Source: Beverwykella pulmonaria (lineage: Eukaryota > Ascomycota > Dothideomycetes > Pleosporales > Melanommataceae). From it: 64,000 nt of DNA. The notes beneath the pieces were generated by a model, which worked only from the letters and a program-made list of their open reading frames with translations, was not told the origin of the DNA and made no database searches. Position numbers and translations under genes: made by a program. Location: NCBI GenBank assembly GCA_001599595.1, contig BCHH01000006.1:2464319-2528318 (forward strand). Direction: 5' to 3'. This document shows positions 1 through 12,087 of this stretch, in pieces. Numbering within the stretch: position 1 is the first letter of the stretch; each line of letters begins with the position of its first letter.

Positions 1-3000
1 CTGATGAGGAAGTCATCCCATTGCCATTTTGGAACCATTTTATCCTCTTCGTCCAGCTTTTGAATCTGCTTACACAGCCCGACGAAGTGTTTCGCATCGC
101 CGGTATACTCAAGATAAGCCGTCTTGAATTTCTGGAAAACCGTGAGAGTATCGTCATCTGGTGCAGGGAGGACATGGAGAGCACCTTCAACAACCTTGGA
201 TCCGCGACTCTTCGATCCCAACGATAGCACATCTAACCCATGGCTGGGGCATACATCTGTAGACGAATCAACGTGCATAATGGACAGATTCTGCTCGTCG
301 TTCAACCCTCCCCTTGAGGGTGAACGTGTTGTCCAATCAAGTTCTTTTTCGGGCTCCCCCTTCGTGCCCGTTGTAGCATTGGGAGGGTTATGAACTTTCG
401 CTGACTCTGCTGGGACGGGGCTCTGGCTTGTTTGCTTTTGCTCCCCGTTGGCATCCTCTGGCGATGGAGAACCGCCATCACCTTTAGGGGTCGTGGGGCT
501 AGAGCTGGGCTGGTGGGTAGCGGCAATGGCAGGTTCGATATAACGGGAATCTGAGCTGACGGACGAGGGGATTACGGGCGCGCTCTGCTCAACACTGCCC
601 CCATCGTCAATCCTATCCGCTTCCGTGGGTACCGCTATTGCAGGTATTCTGGGGGAGCCGTTCGGAACTGGTGAGGATACTACGTTTCGCGTTGCCTGGG
701 GCATTTTCCGTGAAGGTGACCATTCCATGTTGACGTCGAGTTCCGGTGCCGTTGCAACAGGTGCTGGTTCTGCATTAGCATTGCCATCGAATGATGTTCT
801 CCGTGGCCCAACCAAAGATGATGTTACAGGTGCATCTCGCATAGGCTCGTCAAATGAAGCCGGTTTAGCGCTTGGCTTTCGCCCTTGTTGAACTTTCTTA
901 CACGATTTTTTATTGGGGGTTCGGGAAGGTTTGACCGGATTTTCATGCAATGGAGATCGTCTTCCAAAGTGTACCACCTTTATTTCCCTCCTCTTTGTGT
1001 GACGAGCAGCTTTCTTAGACGAGCTCTCCAACTTTCGTTTCCTAACAATCACACTGGGGATGGGTGCTTCCACGTTGATAGGCTGCACATCCTGAGCTTG
1101 TGAATCACCAACATTGCTTGGACGTGATGTAGTGTGCCCACTGGAAGACCTTGGTTCCAGAGGCGGGACTTGAGCGGACATGGAACTTGGCTCTGGTTGA
1201 ACCAATTGCGTCTCCTGACCGTCAACATCGTCTTGTAACGGTGTCGTAGTGAGGCGCATTTCGGGTTGGTACGAGGTCGCGGGTATCGGGGTTGGATTTG
1301 GCGATGCGTCTAGCATGGAAGCGTCATTCAATGTAGTTGATGGAAGCCGAACACGTCTCCCTCCGTGAGCCTGCCCTCTCGCCTCAATAGCAGGAGGATG
1401 TTTGATTCCACCATCCTGATCTTGTCTTGTGACAGGCGGAGTCGAATGCAGGGTCCTTTGATTGCGATTGGATACCGTTAAGGCGTGCTCATTGTACGTT
1501 CCAAAGACGGTGGACGTGGAAGAAATATCCTGCATTTCCTCGCTAGAGGTCTGATTTGGTGTTGATGACGGTAAGCTAATCAACGGAATGGATTGTCCGT
1601 TTTTCACCTTTGCATACGGAGTCCCTTTGACCTGCACCATCGATGTCACCCGTCCTAATCTAGCTGTGGGGCTGGGGTTGACATTGTGGAAAGTCGAAGG
1701 TCCAGGATCATCTTCTCCAAGCCCCTGGGGCACAGAAATTTCCATTTCCATTTCTTCGTCGGAGTTTTCGTCGTCCCTGACCAATAGAGGGGACGAGGGC
1801 GGTTCTGCCATTTCCATGTCATTGGATGAATCAATGTCTGGTAGTTGTTGCGAAGACTGGGCTGGCACAGCTTCTGGCTGGCTGACGGTGCGGAAATTTG
1901 GAGTAAAGCCATTTCTCTCGGGTTCAAAACTCGAATCCGGAGGCAGTTCGAGCCGAGCTGGCACTTTCGGGGGTTCGGGCGACGGTGGCCATGATACGAC
2001 GCTCGTAGCTAGATCCTGGTCTGAATCTTCGTCCTGGTCAGAGGCAGGTAATGGGTCATCCATCCTGAACCCCGAGCCGTCATGGGATGCGGCATCCTCC
2101 TCCGAGTCAATGTCAGCAGCAGCGTTCTCATCCTGTAACTTGTTGAGCTCCATGAGTATTTTGATGGGGATGTTTGCGTCGGGAAACCGATATCCGGGTT
2201 GCGGCTTCTGCCATGCTGTGGTCCTTTAGCGCTATGGTACAAGCGATGAGGAATACGACCTACTCTCAGGTTTCAATAAGAGCGACCTTTGATCATTGTT
2301 CACTCGTGTCGTTTCATGGTTGAAAGTCCATCCCTAAGGGCTGTCAGTTGCGGGTAAGAACGCGTGATCTGCCTTGCACTGACCGTTATCCAGTCTGGTC
2401 CAGAGCTACTGGAGTCAGCCGCTTGTGAAGGCATCCCCTGAGCTCCTGCTACGGCGTCCATCAGAACAGGCGAGATGGGCGTATACATGACATTTTGTTT
2501 TCGTAATGCTTCATTATGCTCTACGACGCCTGCGACGTGTCTTTCATTTGACTCGCTTGCCGACCTGTCGGCTTCCTGCCGCGCAATGGCATTGAACCCG
2601 GTGTTCTTTTCGGCAGGGGTGACGGCAGCCTTGGGCTGCTTAGGGCTGTTGGTTGGAGTTATGGTGGAGTTGGCTTGGGGTAGGGTGGGTCGAGTGTGTT
2701 GTGTAGCACTCTGGGGCTCGTTCTTACGAAGAAGCTTCAGCAGGGCCATTCTCTTCATGTCCTCCCCCGGGGCCTCCGTCGCATGGTCCTTCACAACAGC
2801 AGGACCGCTCTCGCCAGGTGGTCGTTTCGTCGGATGCACGAGCTGTGTGCCCAGTGGCATTTGTGTGTATAGGGTAGCATCGTGGCCATTGCCCTCGTCA
2901 GCAATGTCCATCGGCTGCTGGGACATGGTGTCGGGCTGCGCTTCCTGACGTTCGTCCGGTTTTATGCGTCTGCAATCGGCCTCGCTTCTTGTGGCCTTCA

Positions 3001-3572
3001 GCTGTTGTAGGACAGCACTGACTTCCTCACTCGATTGTATAGGCACGGGATGGCCAAGAAGGCCAGCGTCCTGGCTGCGCTGCCACTCGACCGCCTCGAC
3101 AATGAGGCGGAGGTGATCGCGAGGGGGCCCGTACGAGGTGTATCGGATGATGTACTTGCGGATCGAGACGAGCGAGTGTAGGCGGCCCACGGCAAATTGC
3201 GTGTCGGGGCAGATGTTGATGAGGTCTCTCGCGCATTTAGGGGCGATGGTGGCTGCGATGGAGGTTTCGCCGTCGGACACGATGAGGGGCAGTACCTGGG
3301 GGGTGTGGCGGTCAGAAACGGGAGGCGGCCGCTGCCAAAGGAGCCATGCACACCTTGATGATTTGCACGACGCTGTGCTGCTCGGGGTGGACCTCGTGGA
3401 CGATATCGAGGCAGCTGCCGTTGTCCTCGAACAGGCCGGCCCAGTGGCCGTCCGGGTCGGGCTTGATCCCCTCGCTCTTCTTCCGCAGCTGCTCGCGGAG
3501 CCAGCCGTGGCCTAGGCGGAGTTGCGTTGTGATGGTGTCGTCGAGCCAGCTCTGGAGCGGACCTGCGGGCAT
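1..3572 (-). CDS. TPP1/Tpz1-like shelterin (telomere) protein, 3' partial
   Basis: Probable telomere-cap protein of the TPP1/Tpz1/Est3 OB-fold family, which links single-strand telomere protein Pot1 to the rest of shelterin and to telomerase. The ATG at 3572 opens exon 1 (3572-3354); intron 3353-3296 is GT-AG; exon 2 starts at 3295 and joins in phase 0. The first ~130 residues resemble the family's OB fold: an early SWLDDTI helix, then LPLIVSDGETSIAATIA (the 'xVSDGxxxI' strand) and a FAVGRLHSLVSIRKYIIRY strand. A long polar, Pro/Ser/acidic linker follows. Exon 2 hits a stop at 2300, so I infer an intron of about 2383-2208 (GTCAGT...CAG, phase 0). From 2207 one frame stays open to base 1, giving at least 1,110 residues. 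The last visible part, KHFVGLCKQIQKL then WQWDDFLIR, looks like a conserved C-terminal helical motif. The internal intron is uncertain; the downstream part could be a separate gene. Divergent from FAB1. Confidence 0.55.
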
Positions 3573-4283
3573 GTCCCAACCACGCGGTTCCTGGGGCGGA
3601 CTTTTTTTGGGACGCGACGACGCGCCAGCAGTGCAGCGGGATGGGCCAAGGCAACCAACAGACGCTGGGGAGGTCCAAGACTGTCCATGGGAGAGCGCGG
3701 AGGCGGCCTCGGGAGAGCGCTGCGGTGGGAGCGCACAAGCAATCGCTGCTGGAGAGGGTTCGCGTTCTTGGTGGTGGGCTCGGGTGCGGCTGCGACGGTG
3801 TGGGGTCGCGCTAGGGAGCTGGCTGCATCCGGGGCCCCTGCCAGCGGCCGTGTGGGCACGTGACCGCTATCGTCATGGGCGTATTCACCAGGCGGCCTGC
3901 GCACGGCAACCTGCAGACGCCGTCAACCTGCACCAGTCACCCGCCCTAGCCATATACCTACCGCTGCATGTCCCGCTCCTCTCCCTGTCTGCTGTCCCTG
4001 TCTCTGCCACTGCTCCTGTGAAGCCTGAACCAGATACTCTCTCTCTCCCGCTGCTGTTGTCTCCGCCGCCTCCGCCGTCTCCGCATCCCGACTCTGACCA
4101 CGGCTGGCCATGCCATGCTAAGCTGCAACCCTCGACCTCACTCGACGCTCCGCACTGCACACAGACGCCTGATGCTGCTCCCCGCTGCCCTCTGCCACCG
4201 CCCTCCCTTGCACGCCCTCCGCCTTGCCACGCCAGCGTTCGCCGCCTCGGCCGCGCCCACGCTCGAGGTGCTCCAGTACTGCC
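3573..4283. promoter_or_regulatory. Divergent intergenic region, TPP1-like / FAB1
   Basis: This is the 711 bp between two divergent start codons. It is GC-rich, and the 3' half (about 4030-4250) is strongly pyrimidine-rich on the + strand (CT and CCG runs), as in many fungal 5' leaders. Several long open frames cross it on both strands, but they are unspliced, compositionally driven shadows. No clear TATA box was seen. Confidence 0.5.
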
Positions 4284-7200
4284 ATGGCTAGAGACGCCCG
4301 AGACGTCCTCAGCGACACGCTCCACCAGATCCATGCCACTGCCTCACGCTCCGAGGCCCTCACCACCTTTGGCGACCTCACTACCCCGCCGCTCGCCGCT
4401 TCTTCCACGGCCGAGACAAAAGGCATCGACCTCGTCCAGGGTGGCTTCAGCGGCCTGTACAATCGAATCAAGGCATCCGTCGGGGGCGCCAAGGACGCTG
4501 GAGGGGAACCCCCCGAAGATGGCTCTCTGGGAAGCGCGAGGGCCAGGGCTGCCTCCACCGTGTCCTCGCCCGTCATCGTGTCTGTGCCTTCGTCGAGGCT
4601 GCAGTCCCCGCTCGTAGCCAGCTTCCCGGACCAGTCGCTGCCGCCCTCTCGAGGCTCCAATATATCGAGCTCGGCCATGTCAAGCAAACCGTCGCTGAAT
4701 GGCTCCAAGTCCTCGTCTCTCGCAGCGTCGAGATCGAGGCCCTCGATCACCACCAACATGGAACCTGTGAAACCCCCAAAGGAGGAAGACCTGTACTCAC
4801 AGAGTCCCACAAGCACCAACCTGGTCCCCTTGCCCCGAAGCAGAGAGCCCTCTCGTTACTCTTCCGGCCGTGACGAGCCTTTTCGACCCCCCACGGGCGA
4901 CATGGACCTGAAGGAGGAGGAGAGCGACACCACCGAAGACGATCTGGTCATGGTCGACGGCGGGGGATTCGCTAACGACAACGCCAAGTTTGCATTCCCG
5001 TCCGAGCCAATACCCGAAGGTCTGTCGCGGGTTACGTCGCGGGCAGAGAACCAGTACAAACCCGTCTCGCCCACGCTCAAGAGCATTCGACGTCAATCAG
5101 ATGCTGACTCCGAGTCCACCCGAGTTCCTCATATCACCGCCAGTGCACAAACACCAGTTCTTGCCCCGGCACCCCACCGTCCGCCACTAGTCCAGGTCGG
5201 AGCATCACACCTGCCAGGTTACCGGCCTTCGAGGAATTCTTCCTCCGACGGCTTAAGCTCTATTGTTACGTCGACTACCGTGCGAAGCCCTGGCATTCCC
5301 TCCATCGAGGAGATTAAGCAGCAAAACATTGAGAATCCATCGTCGCGTAACCTTCCCAACAGTGCCTATTCTCAGATGCGAAGAAAAATCTTAGACAAGG
5401 AATTTTGGATGAGAGATGAAAATGCCAAAGACTGCTTCAACTGTGGGGACGCCTTTAATACCTTCAGGCGGAAGCACCATTGTCGCACTTGTGGACAGAT
5501 CTTCGACTCCAAATGTACCTCCTTGGTCGCTGGCAAGGTCTTTGGACAGTCGGGGAATCTTCGAGTCTGCAAACCATGCGAAGCCATCATCTATGGAAAC
5601 GACGACGACTCGTCCGTGTACACGGATGAGGATCAAGCTTCCCTATACGAGCAAGACGAAAGGATGCTAGAAGCAGGACACTTCGACCCAACCGAGAGTG
5701 ACCATACCAAGATTGGAACTCCGACCATAAGCATTCCCATGTCGAGAAAAGCCGGCAGCGAAAAGAAGCGACGATCGGCAGTTATCGAAGTCGCTGCGCC
5801 CACCTTGGCACGGCCCAGTTCCTCTCGGTCACTTCGCTCCCTCAGCGGGAGACCCCGTTCGTCGAGCCACAAACGCCACCATTCTAAACACCAGCATATG
5901 CGCAACGTTAGGTATGAGGATCGGGCGCCGTTCCACCAGTACGACGTCGATAGCTCTCGTAATCGATCCACGCTGCCCGCATTCCATCACGATAACATCA
6001 TCGATCCAGACCTTGCCCCTTTCATGTCAGATGAAGACTCCAGCGAAGAAGAACAAGCAAGCATCTTTGCGACACTGAGAGGGGATTCGCCCACACATGC
6101 AAGCCTGGAGAGTGAGCGGAGCGGAATTGGCGGTCTTTTATCTGCGATGAGAAAGGGGAAATCTAGGACTGGTGACAGGAGCGTGGCTAGTGGACACGCC
6201 CGCGATACAGATAATGCTAGTATTACGAGCCGCCACGTAAGCAGGCATGCCCACCGAAGAAATCTCAGTGTCAACAATGTTCCCCACCGCCCGTCACCCA
6301 AACGCTCGAAAAGCAACAGCCTTCTGAGATCTATTGGAGCCGGTCTCAGCGGCAGTGGAGTCTCGCCACAGCCCACTGCGCCTTCTCCACAACCTTCCCC
6401 GGTGCCTCCTTCTGGCTTCAAAATCACTCGCAGTGCTTCTATGCAGGGCGGAAATGCACCCGTCATGGAACTCAACCAGGCAAGCTTGCAACATGTTCGC
6501 AAGTTGCTCAAGCAAATGTTGCAGGATGCCGGCACCTCCAACGTATCAAGCTGGGAAAAAGCGCTCGTTCCCATTCTACTGAAATGCACGGATGACGTCA
6601 ATCCAAACGTTCAGAGAAACGATGATATCGATATCCGACACTATATTAAGCTTAAGAAGATACCTGGAGGCAAAGCCCGGGACACGTGCTATGTCTCTGG
6701 CGTTGTTTTCAGGAAGAATATTGCGCTGAAGAGTATGCCACGTAGCATACCCAATCCTCGCATCATCATCGTTACATTCGCCATCGAATATGCGCGACAT
6801 CAGACGCATTTCATGAGCTTGGAGCCAGTCATTGCACAGGAGCGAGAGTATCTTCGCAATCTCGTGAGCCGCATCACCGCCTTGCAGCCGAATCTACTTC
6901 TTGTGCAACGCAATGTTTCCGGACTGGCGCTGGAATTTTTAGAACAAGCTGGCATCGCTGTCGCCTACAACGTCAAGCCATCTGTTTTGAACGCCGTCGC
7001 AAGATGTACACAATCCCGAATGATCTCGTCGATAGACAAGCTTGCCATCGATCCGTCTCACCTTGGACGTTGTGAAAGTTTTGACGTAAAAACCTACGTT
7101 CATAACGTTGGAAAACAAACCTCGAAACAGACCTACATATATCTGTCAGGTTGCCAACGAGACCTAGGCTGCACAATCGTCCTACGTGGCGCCGATAACG

Positions 7201-10200
7201 AGAGTCTAAGGCGTTTGAAACGAATTACCGAATTCATGTGCTACGTGGTATACAACCTCAAGCTAGAGACTTGTCTCATGCGTGATGAATTCGTATTGAT
7301 TCCGGCTGCCTTGGGTGGAGGAACTCAGTCTTCGAATCAACCGAAGGAGGATGTTCCTAGTGCCGGAACAGTGTCTCAACCTAACGCCGAGGGCAACATA
7401 CAAGCGGCAAGAGAGTCAACCGAATTGAATGGCTTGAGTGGATTGCAACACACCGTAGAGAATCTCCGTGTCCCCGATGATGCACCAGCGCCATCCTATT
7501 ATAGCGAGATGGTAGAAAACCACTACACCAAAATTCTTTCTGCTTCGCCTTTCGTCAAGTTCATGCAGCCCTATCTGCTCAATCAGGCTCGGGAGCATGA
7601 AAGGAAACTCGGCTATCTCAAACAGTTACGCGATCAATACAAAACAGATGAAGCTGAAAACACCGAAGAATCGCAACAGAAGTTTGAGTTGGTACAGCCC
7701 GAGATGGTTCATACCATGGTTGAGCAAGCGTCAAAGCAGGTCCGCGAGTTCTTGCACGCAGTGCATGCAGCCGAGTATGACAAGGCTCTACACAACTACC
7801 AAACACAGAAACGACAATGGGAGGCCTATCTGTCGGGCAATATGAATCTGTTCGACCCCTTCAACCACCAAAAGATCGCGGTTCTTTACAGCGTTGTTAA
7901 CTCTGTCACTTCGACTCCCTGCATCGGACCTGAAATCATTGCTCTAGGATTCTATCACGAACACGACTACGATGATGGGTTTACGCCTGACTGTACGCTG
8001 GGGCAATACGTTGAGGACCTTTGCCATGGAGCTGGCGTAATCTGTGACGTTGATGGCTGCAATCGAAGAATGATTGACCACCATCGTCAATACGTCCACG
8101 GCCCAGGACAAATGAGCGTGATCGTCCAAAAGTTCCCGTCCAAAATCCGGGGTCTGCACAATACTATTCTCATGTGGAGTTGTTGCAGAATTTGCGGTCA
8201 AGAAACACAAGTCATTCCAATGTCGGACAATACCTGGAAGTACTCTTTTGCAAAGTATCTAGAGTTGACATTTTGGAGCAGCGAGCTGCATCCTCGAGCC
8301 GACGTTTGCCCGCACGACATTCACAAAGATCATGTTAGATACTTTGGGCTCAACAATGTCGCCTTGCGTATACAATATGATGCCGTGCAACTCTACGAGG
8401 TCATTGTACCACGACCAGTCATTACGTGGAAGGTTGACAGTGATCTCAAACTGAAGAACGAGCAGTTTCTGAGAATCGAAGAGCGGCTGGATAGGTTCAT
8501 GGCGTCTGTACGTTCCCGGATCAAGAGTATTCACGTGGAGAGCGTTATACCTGAAAAGGTCGAGCCTTGTAGAGCAGAGGTGGAGAAACTGATGAAGCGC
8601 GCAAACGAGGAAAATGAGTGGCTCCGACAAAAGCTTCAGGAAAAGTACATGAGTTCCAGGTACTACGAAATTATTCCACTCAATCGAGCGATTCGCGCAA
8701 TCCAGGAAAAGGCTATAGCGTGGGACGACACCTTCACAGACTTCGAACAGCAATTCTTTCCGTCAGAAAAAGATATTCGAAGGCTGGCGACGCTTCAACT
8801 TAAGAGAATCTTCCTTGAACGTGACGAATCTACCAGTTCATTAACATCGGTTGAGGAGGGAGCCGAGCCGGTCGTGGAGGAGCCTGCATTTAACGAAAAA
8901 GGAGAGCCCGTGGCACTGACATCAAGGCCCTCCACCATCTCACCAGAACAAGCGCATGACATGCTCACTTCAGTCGTCGAGGAGGACCAGTCGCATGGGG
9001 TAGAACAAGGGGAATTACAGTCTAACGCGCCCACATCTACTTCTACATCCACCAACCCTTCGCCACGAGCTAGCCAAGAGCTGCCACCTATCAATGGCCC
9101 CGTCGACGTTCGCCACTTAGACCTTGCAATATCTCCTAGCCAACCTGAAACCACCACATTGATAGAAGAAGGGTTGGTGAAAACGCCCACAATGTCCCCA
9201 GAAGTCACAAACGATATGGAATCGGAATCTCCTACTCCCACCGCCCCAAGATTAGACCCAATCGATAAGAATGTCGCGGATGCGATTGAAAATATGCCAA
9301 GCTCTCCACCACCCATGCTGTCACCAACCACTACACTAGAGTCGAAAATTCCGCGACTGGTTGACACCATCCGGCGTGAAACTTCCTCGAGACCTGCTGT
9401 GATAGCACGAACACAGTCTCAGCCTGGTGGCATTCCAAAGCATACGAACACACCATCTACCCACACGGCAACGTCTAGCTCTACAAGCGTCGGTGAGTCA
9501 TCTAGGTTGACTCTTAGTGAGTCTACAAAAGCCCTTGAACGTATGTCTGAGCGTCTCGGCTTGGGTTCTTTCAAGACTTCGAAACAAACATCGAAAATCC
9601 CCCGTTCTGTACCGTTTAAAACCCAGCGAGAGGCATCCAAGGTCTCCAAGTTGGCGGAACACTTTGAACAACTTTCGCGGGAGTTCCAAAAAGAGCGTAT
9701 GCGGGAACGACGAAATGAGCGAAATCGGCAAGCGCGTGCTTACCCACTAGCCTCATCAAAACCCATTGTGGAAGTGTACAAGGACGTTCATGAAGCTGTT
9801 CAAGAACACAATCCATCTGACGAGGATTTGCAGACGACCACCCCTAATCGTGTCAGCACGGATAATAGTACACTCGGGGACAGCGTTTTCACAGGGACAA
9901 CGACGAGTGCAACGACGGCCTCGCAATCTCCAGTAGAGGAACATCATGACAAAGGCGCCACGTCTCATAATGTAGAGCACGAAGGCGAGCGAGAGGGTGA
10001 AGGCGACGAGCAACACACTGACGCCAGCCACCCTCCCTCTGATGTCGAAAATGAAGCAAGCGACGTCGAGATTGCGCCTGAGGACCTCCCCTTGCCGGAA
10101 AGCATTGCGAGCTCCACGCTACTCTCCATGACTGACTCTCAATTGGATAGCTCTTTAGAGCTGCCAAAACATGAGAAAACGACGCTCATGAGAATGCTGA

Positions 10201-11498
10201 CAAGTTTCTGGTCCGAACGTTCTGCCAGTGGCTGGACTCCTCTCGACTACCCCTTCGCCCAGATCGAGCACGTGTGGGAAGACTCGGATATCATTGTCCG
10301 CGAAGATGAACCCAGTTCCATTATTGCTCTCGCTTTGTCGAGCCCAGACTACCTGACCAAGCTGCGAAAGTTCCGCGCGGACCCCACTGTGTCCGAAAAG
10401 GGTGTTGGGGGGCTAGAAGCATCTGAGGCTTCCATCGAGCGAAATCTACTGCATGAGGAAAATACCAACATTCGGTACGGATTCACGAACCGGGGTGTTA
10501 AGGCACAATGTAAGATCTTCTACGCTCAATCTTTTGACGCGTTGCGTCGCAAATGCGGTGTCGCAGACCGGTTTGTCGAGTCCCTTTCTCGCTGCTCCAA
10601 ATGGGACAACAAAGGCGGAAAGAGTAAATCCATCTTCCTGAAGACACTCGACGATCGCTTCGTCTTAAAGAGTCTGTCCCCCATCGAAGTCCAAGCCTTT
10701 TTCCGCTTTGCACCCAACTACTTCGCCTTCACGCACCAAAATCTCTTCAAAGGCCTCCCTTCCGTCATCGCCAAAATGTTCGGCCTCTTCCAAGTCCAAA
10801 TCAAGACCCCGACTGGCCGCGACTTCGACTGGTTCATGCTTGTCATGGAGAACTTGTTCTACGACCGCGAACCTAACCGGCGCTACGACCTCAAGGGCTC
10901 GATGCGCAACCGCAAGATTGAATCGACGGGCGAGCGCGACGAGGTGCTGCTCGATGAGAACCTGGTCGATATCATTTATTCCGAGACTCCAATCTTTGTA
11001 AGAGAGCACACGAAGAAGTTGCTGAAGGCGAGTGTGTGGAACGATACGCTGTTCCTCAGTCAGAATAATGTCATGGATTACAGTCTAATGGCAGGCTTTG
11101 ATGATACGAGACATGAGATTATAGTAGGCATTATTGGTACGTTCAAACTCTCCTTCCCACCTTGACTCCAACCCCCCTCAAGTAACATTCTGACAATACG
11201 TTTCCCAGACTGCATCCGCACCTACACCTGGGACAAGAAACTCGAGTCGTGGATCAAAGACCGCGGCAAGAATAAGCCTACAATTACGTCCCCCAAAGAC
11301 TACCGCAACCGCTTCCGCATCGCAATGGAGAAGTACATTCTCCAAGCCCCAAATTGCTGGCACCAGTTCTCGGGCAGAGTCGTCGGCATGGGTGTTCCGA
11401 CGAAACGACAGATTTCCCTTGAAAATAGGGCTGGCACGCATCAGGTTATGGAGGTCAGGGATGGGGAACAGGAGAAGGCGGCGGGGAGCATGATTTGA
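4284..11498 (+). CDS. FAB1: FAB1/PIKfyve 1-phosphatidylinositol-3-phosphate 5-kinase
   Basis: This kinase converts PI3P to PI(3,5)P2 on endosome and vacuole membranes, controlling vacuole size and membrane recycling. Exon 1 is 4284-11136 and exon 2 is 11209-11498 (intron 11137-11208, GTACGT...CAG), giving 2,380 aa, which is usual for the family. Domains in order: a Ser/Pro-rich N-terminus; a FYVE zinc finger at about residues 375-445 with paired CxxC motifs and the [11 protein letters not shown]3P-binding signature; a TCP-1/Cpn60-like chaperonin domain (about 780-1010) with a Cys/His-rich region after it ([19 protein letters not shown]); a long acidic linker; and a C-terminal PIPK kinase domain (about 1990-2380) with DLKGSMRNR and [10 protein letters not shown] chose the ATG at 4284 over the in-frame ATG at 4224 because [13 protein letters not shown] looks like a genuine N-terminus and the extra 20 residues are low-complexity. 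The spliced end ([12 protein letters not shown]) completes the kinase lobe. Confidence 0.97.
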
Positions 11499-12087
11499 GT
11501 TAAGTTGTAGGAGATAGAGGAGGAATATGTATGTGTGAATTGTATATGATGATTTTGATTTGATCTTGGCTAGGATGGGTTTTTTGGACTCTTAGCATCG
11601 GAGCCTGGGAGCATAGCGTAGGCGCTTGCATATCTCTGCTGTCTGCTAGTGTGCATGTACGGAATGGATTGGACTGGACTGTGCGATATACCACTGGCCT
11701 CTGCTGTAATCGATATACTTTGCTAGAATACGGCTTCAATGTGTAGTGAGCGTGTGCGCAAGAGATGTGATAATTACTACTCAAAGGCTCATCGCAAACA
11801 TGACGCTGGTCTATGAACATTCCAAGCTAGAAAGCAACTAAAGGCCCTTTCTATATACCCCTCGTCGCTAGTCCTGCCCCGGTATCCATCCATCATTCAT
11901 CAAGCATTGGGTCGAAGAAAATGACTACCAAAAAAAATGCAGTAAAGAACACTACTGATGCTAAGTCTACATTGCGTGCACCCCGTGCATCCACATGCTC
12001 AGATGCCCGTCGCTACTTCGACACTGGCGCGTCAACGCTCAACCCTGGGACTCGCCTCACCTAGGAGGGGCGAACAAGTCAGGATAC
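11499..12087. other. Convergent 3' intergenic region
   Basis: About 590 bp between the stops of FAB1 and the J-protein gene. No coding frame, repeat or RNA gene was recognised; it presumably holds both 3' UTRs. Confidence 0.6.

Noticed and set aside
1588..2229. 213-codon + strand open frame, Ser-rich
   Set aside because: Antisense of the acidic, coding minus-strand exon of the TPP1-like gene; its Ser/Gly bias is what the complement of acidic codons gives.
3346..4617. 423-codon + strand frame overlapping the TPP1-like exon and the FAB1 start
   Set aside because: Pro/Arg-rich translation of GC-rich DNA, overlapping two better-supported genes; no domain.
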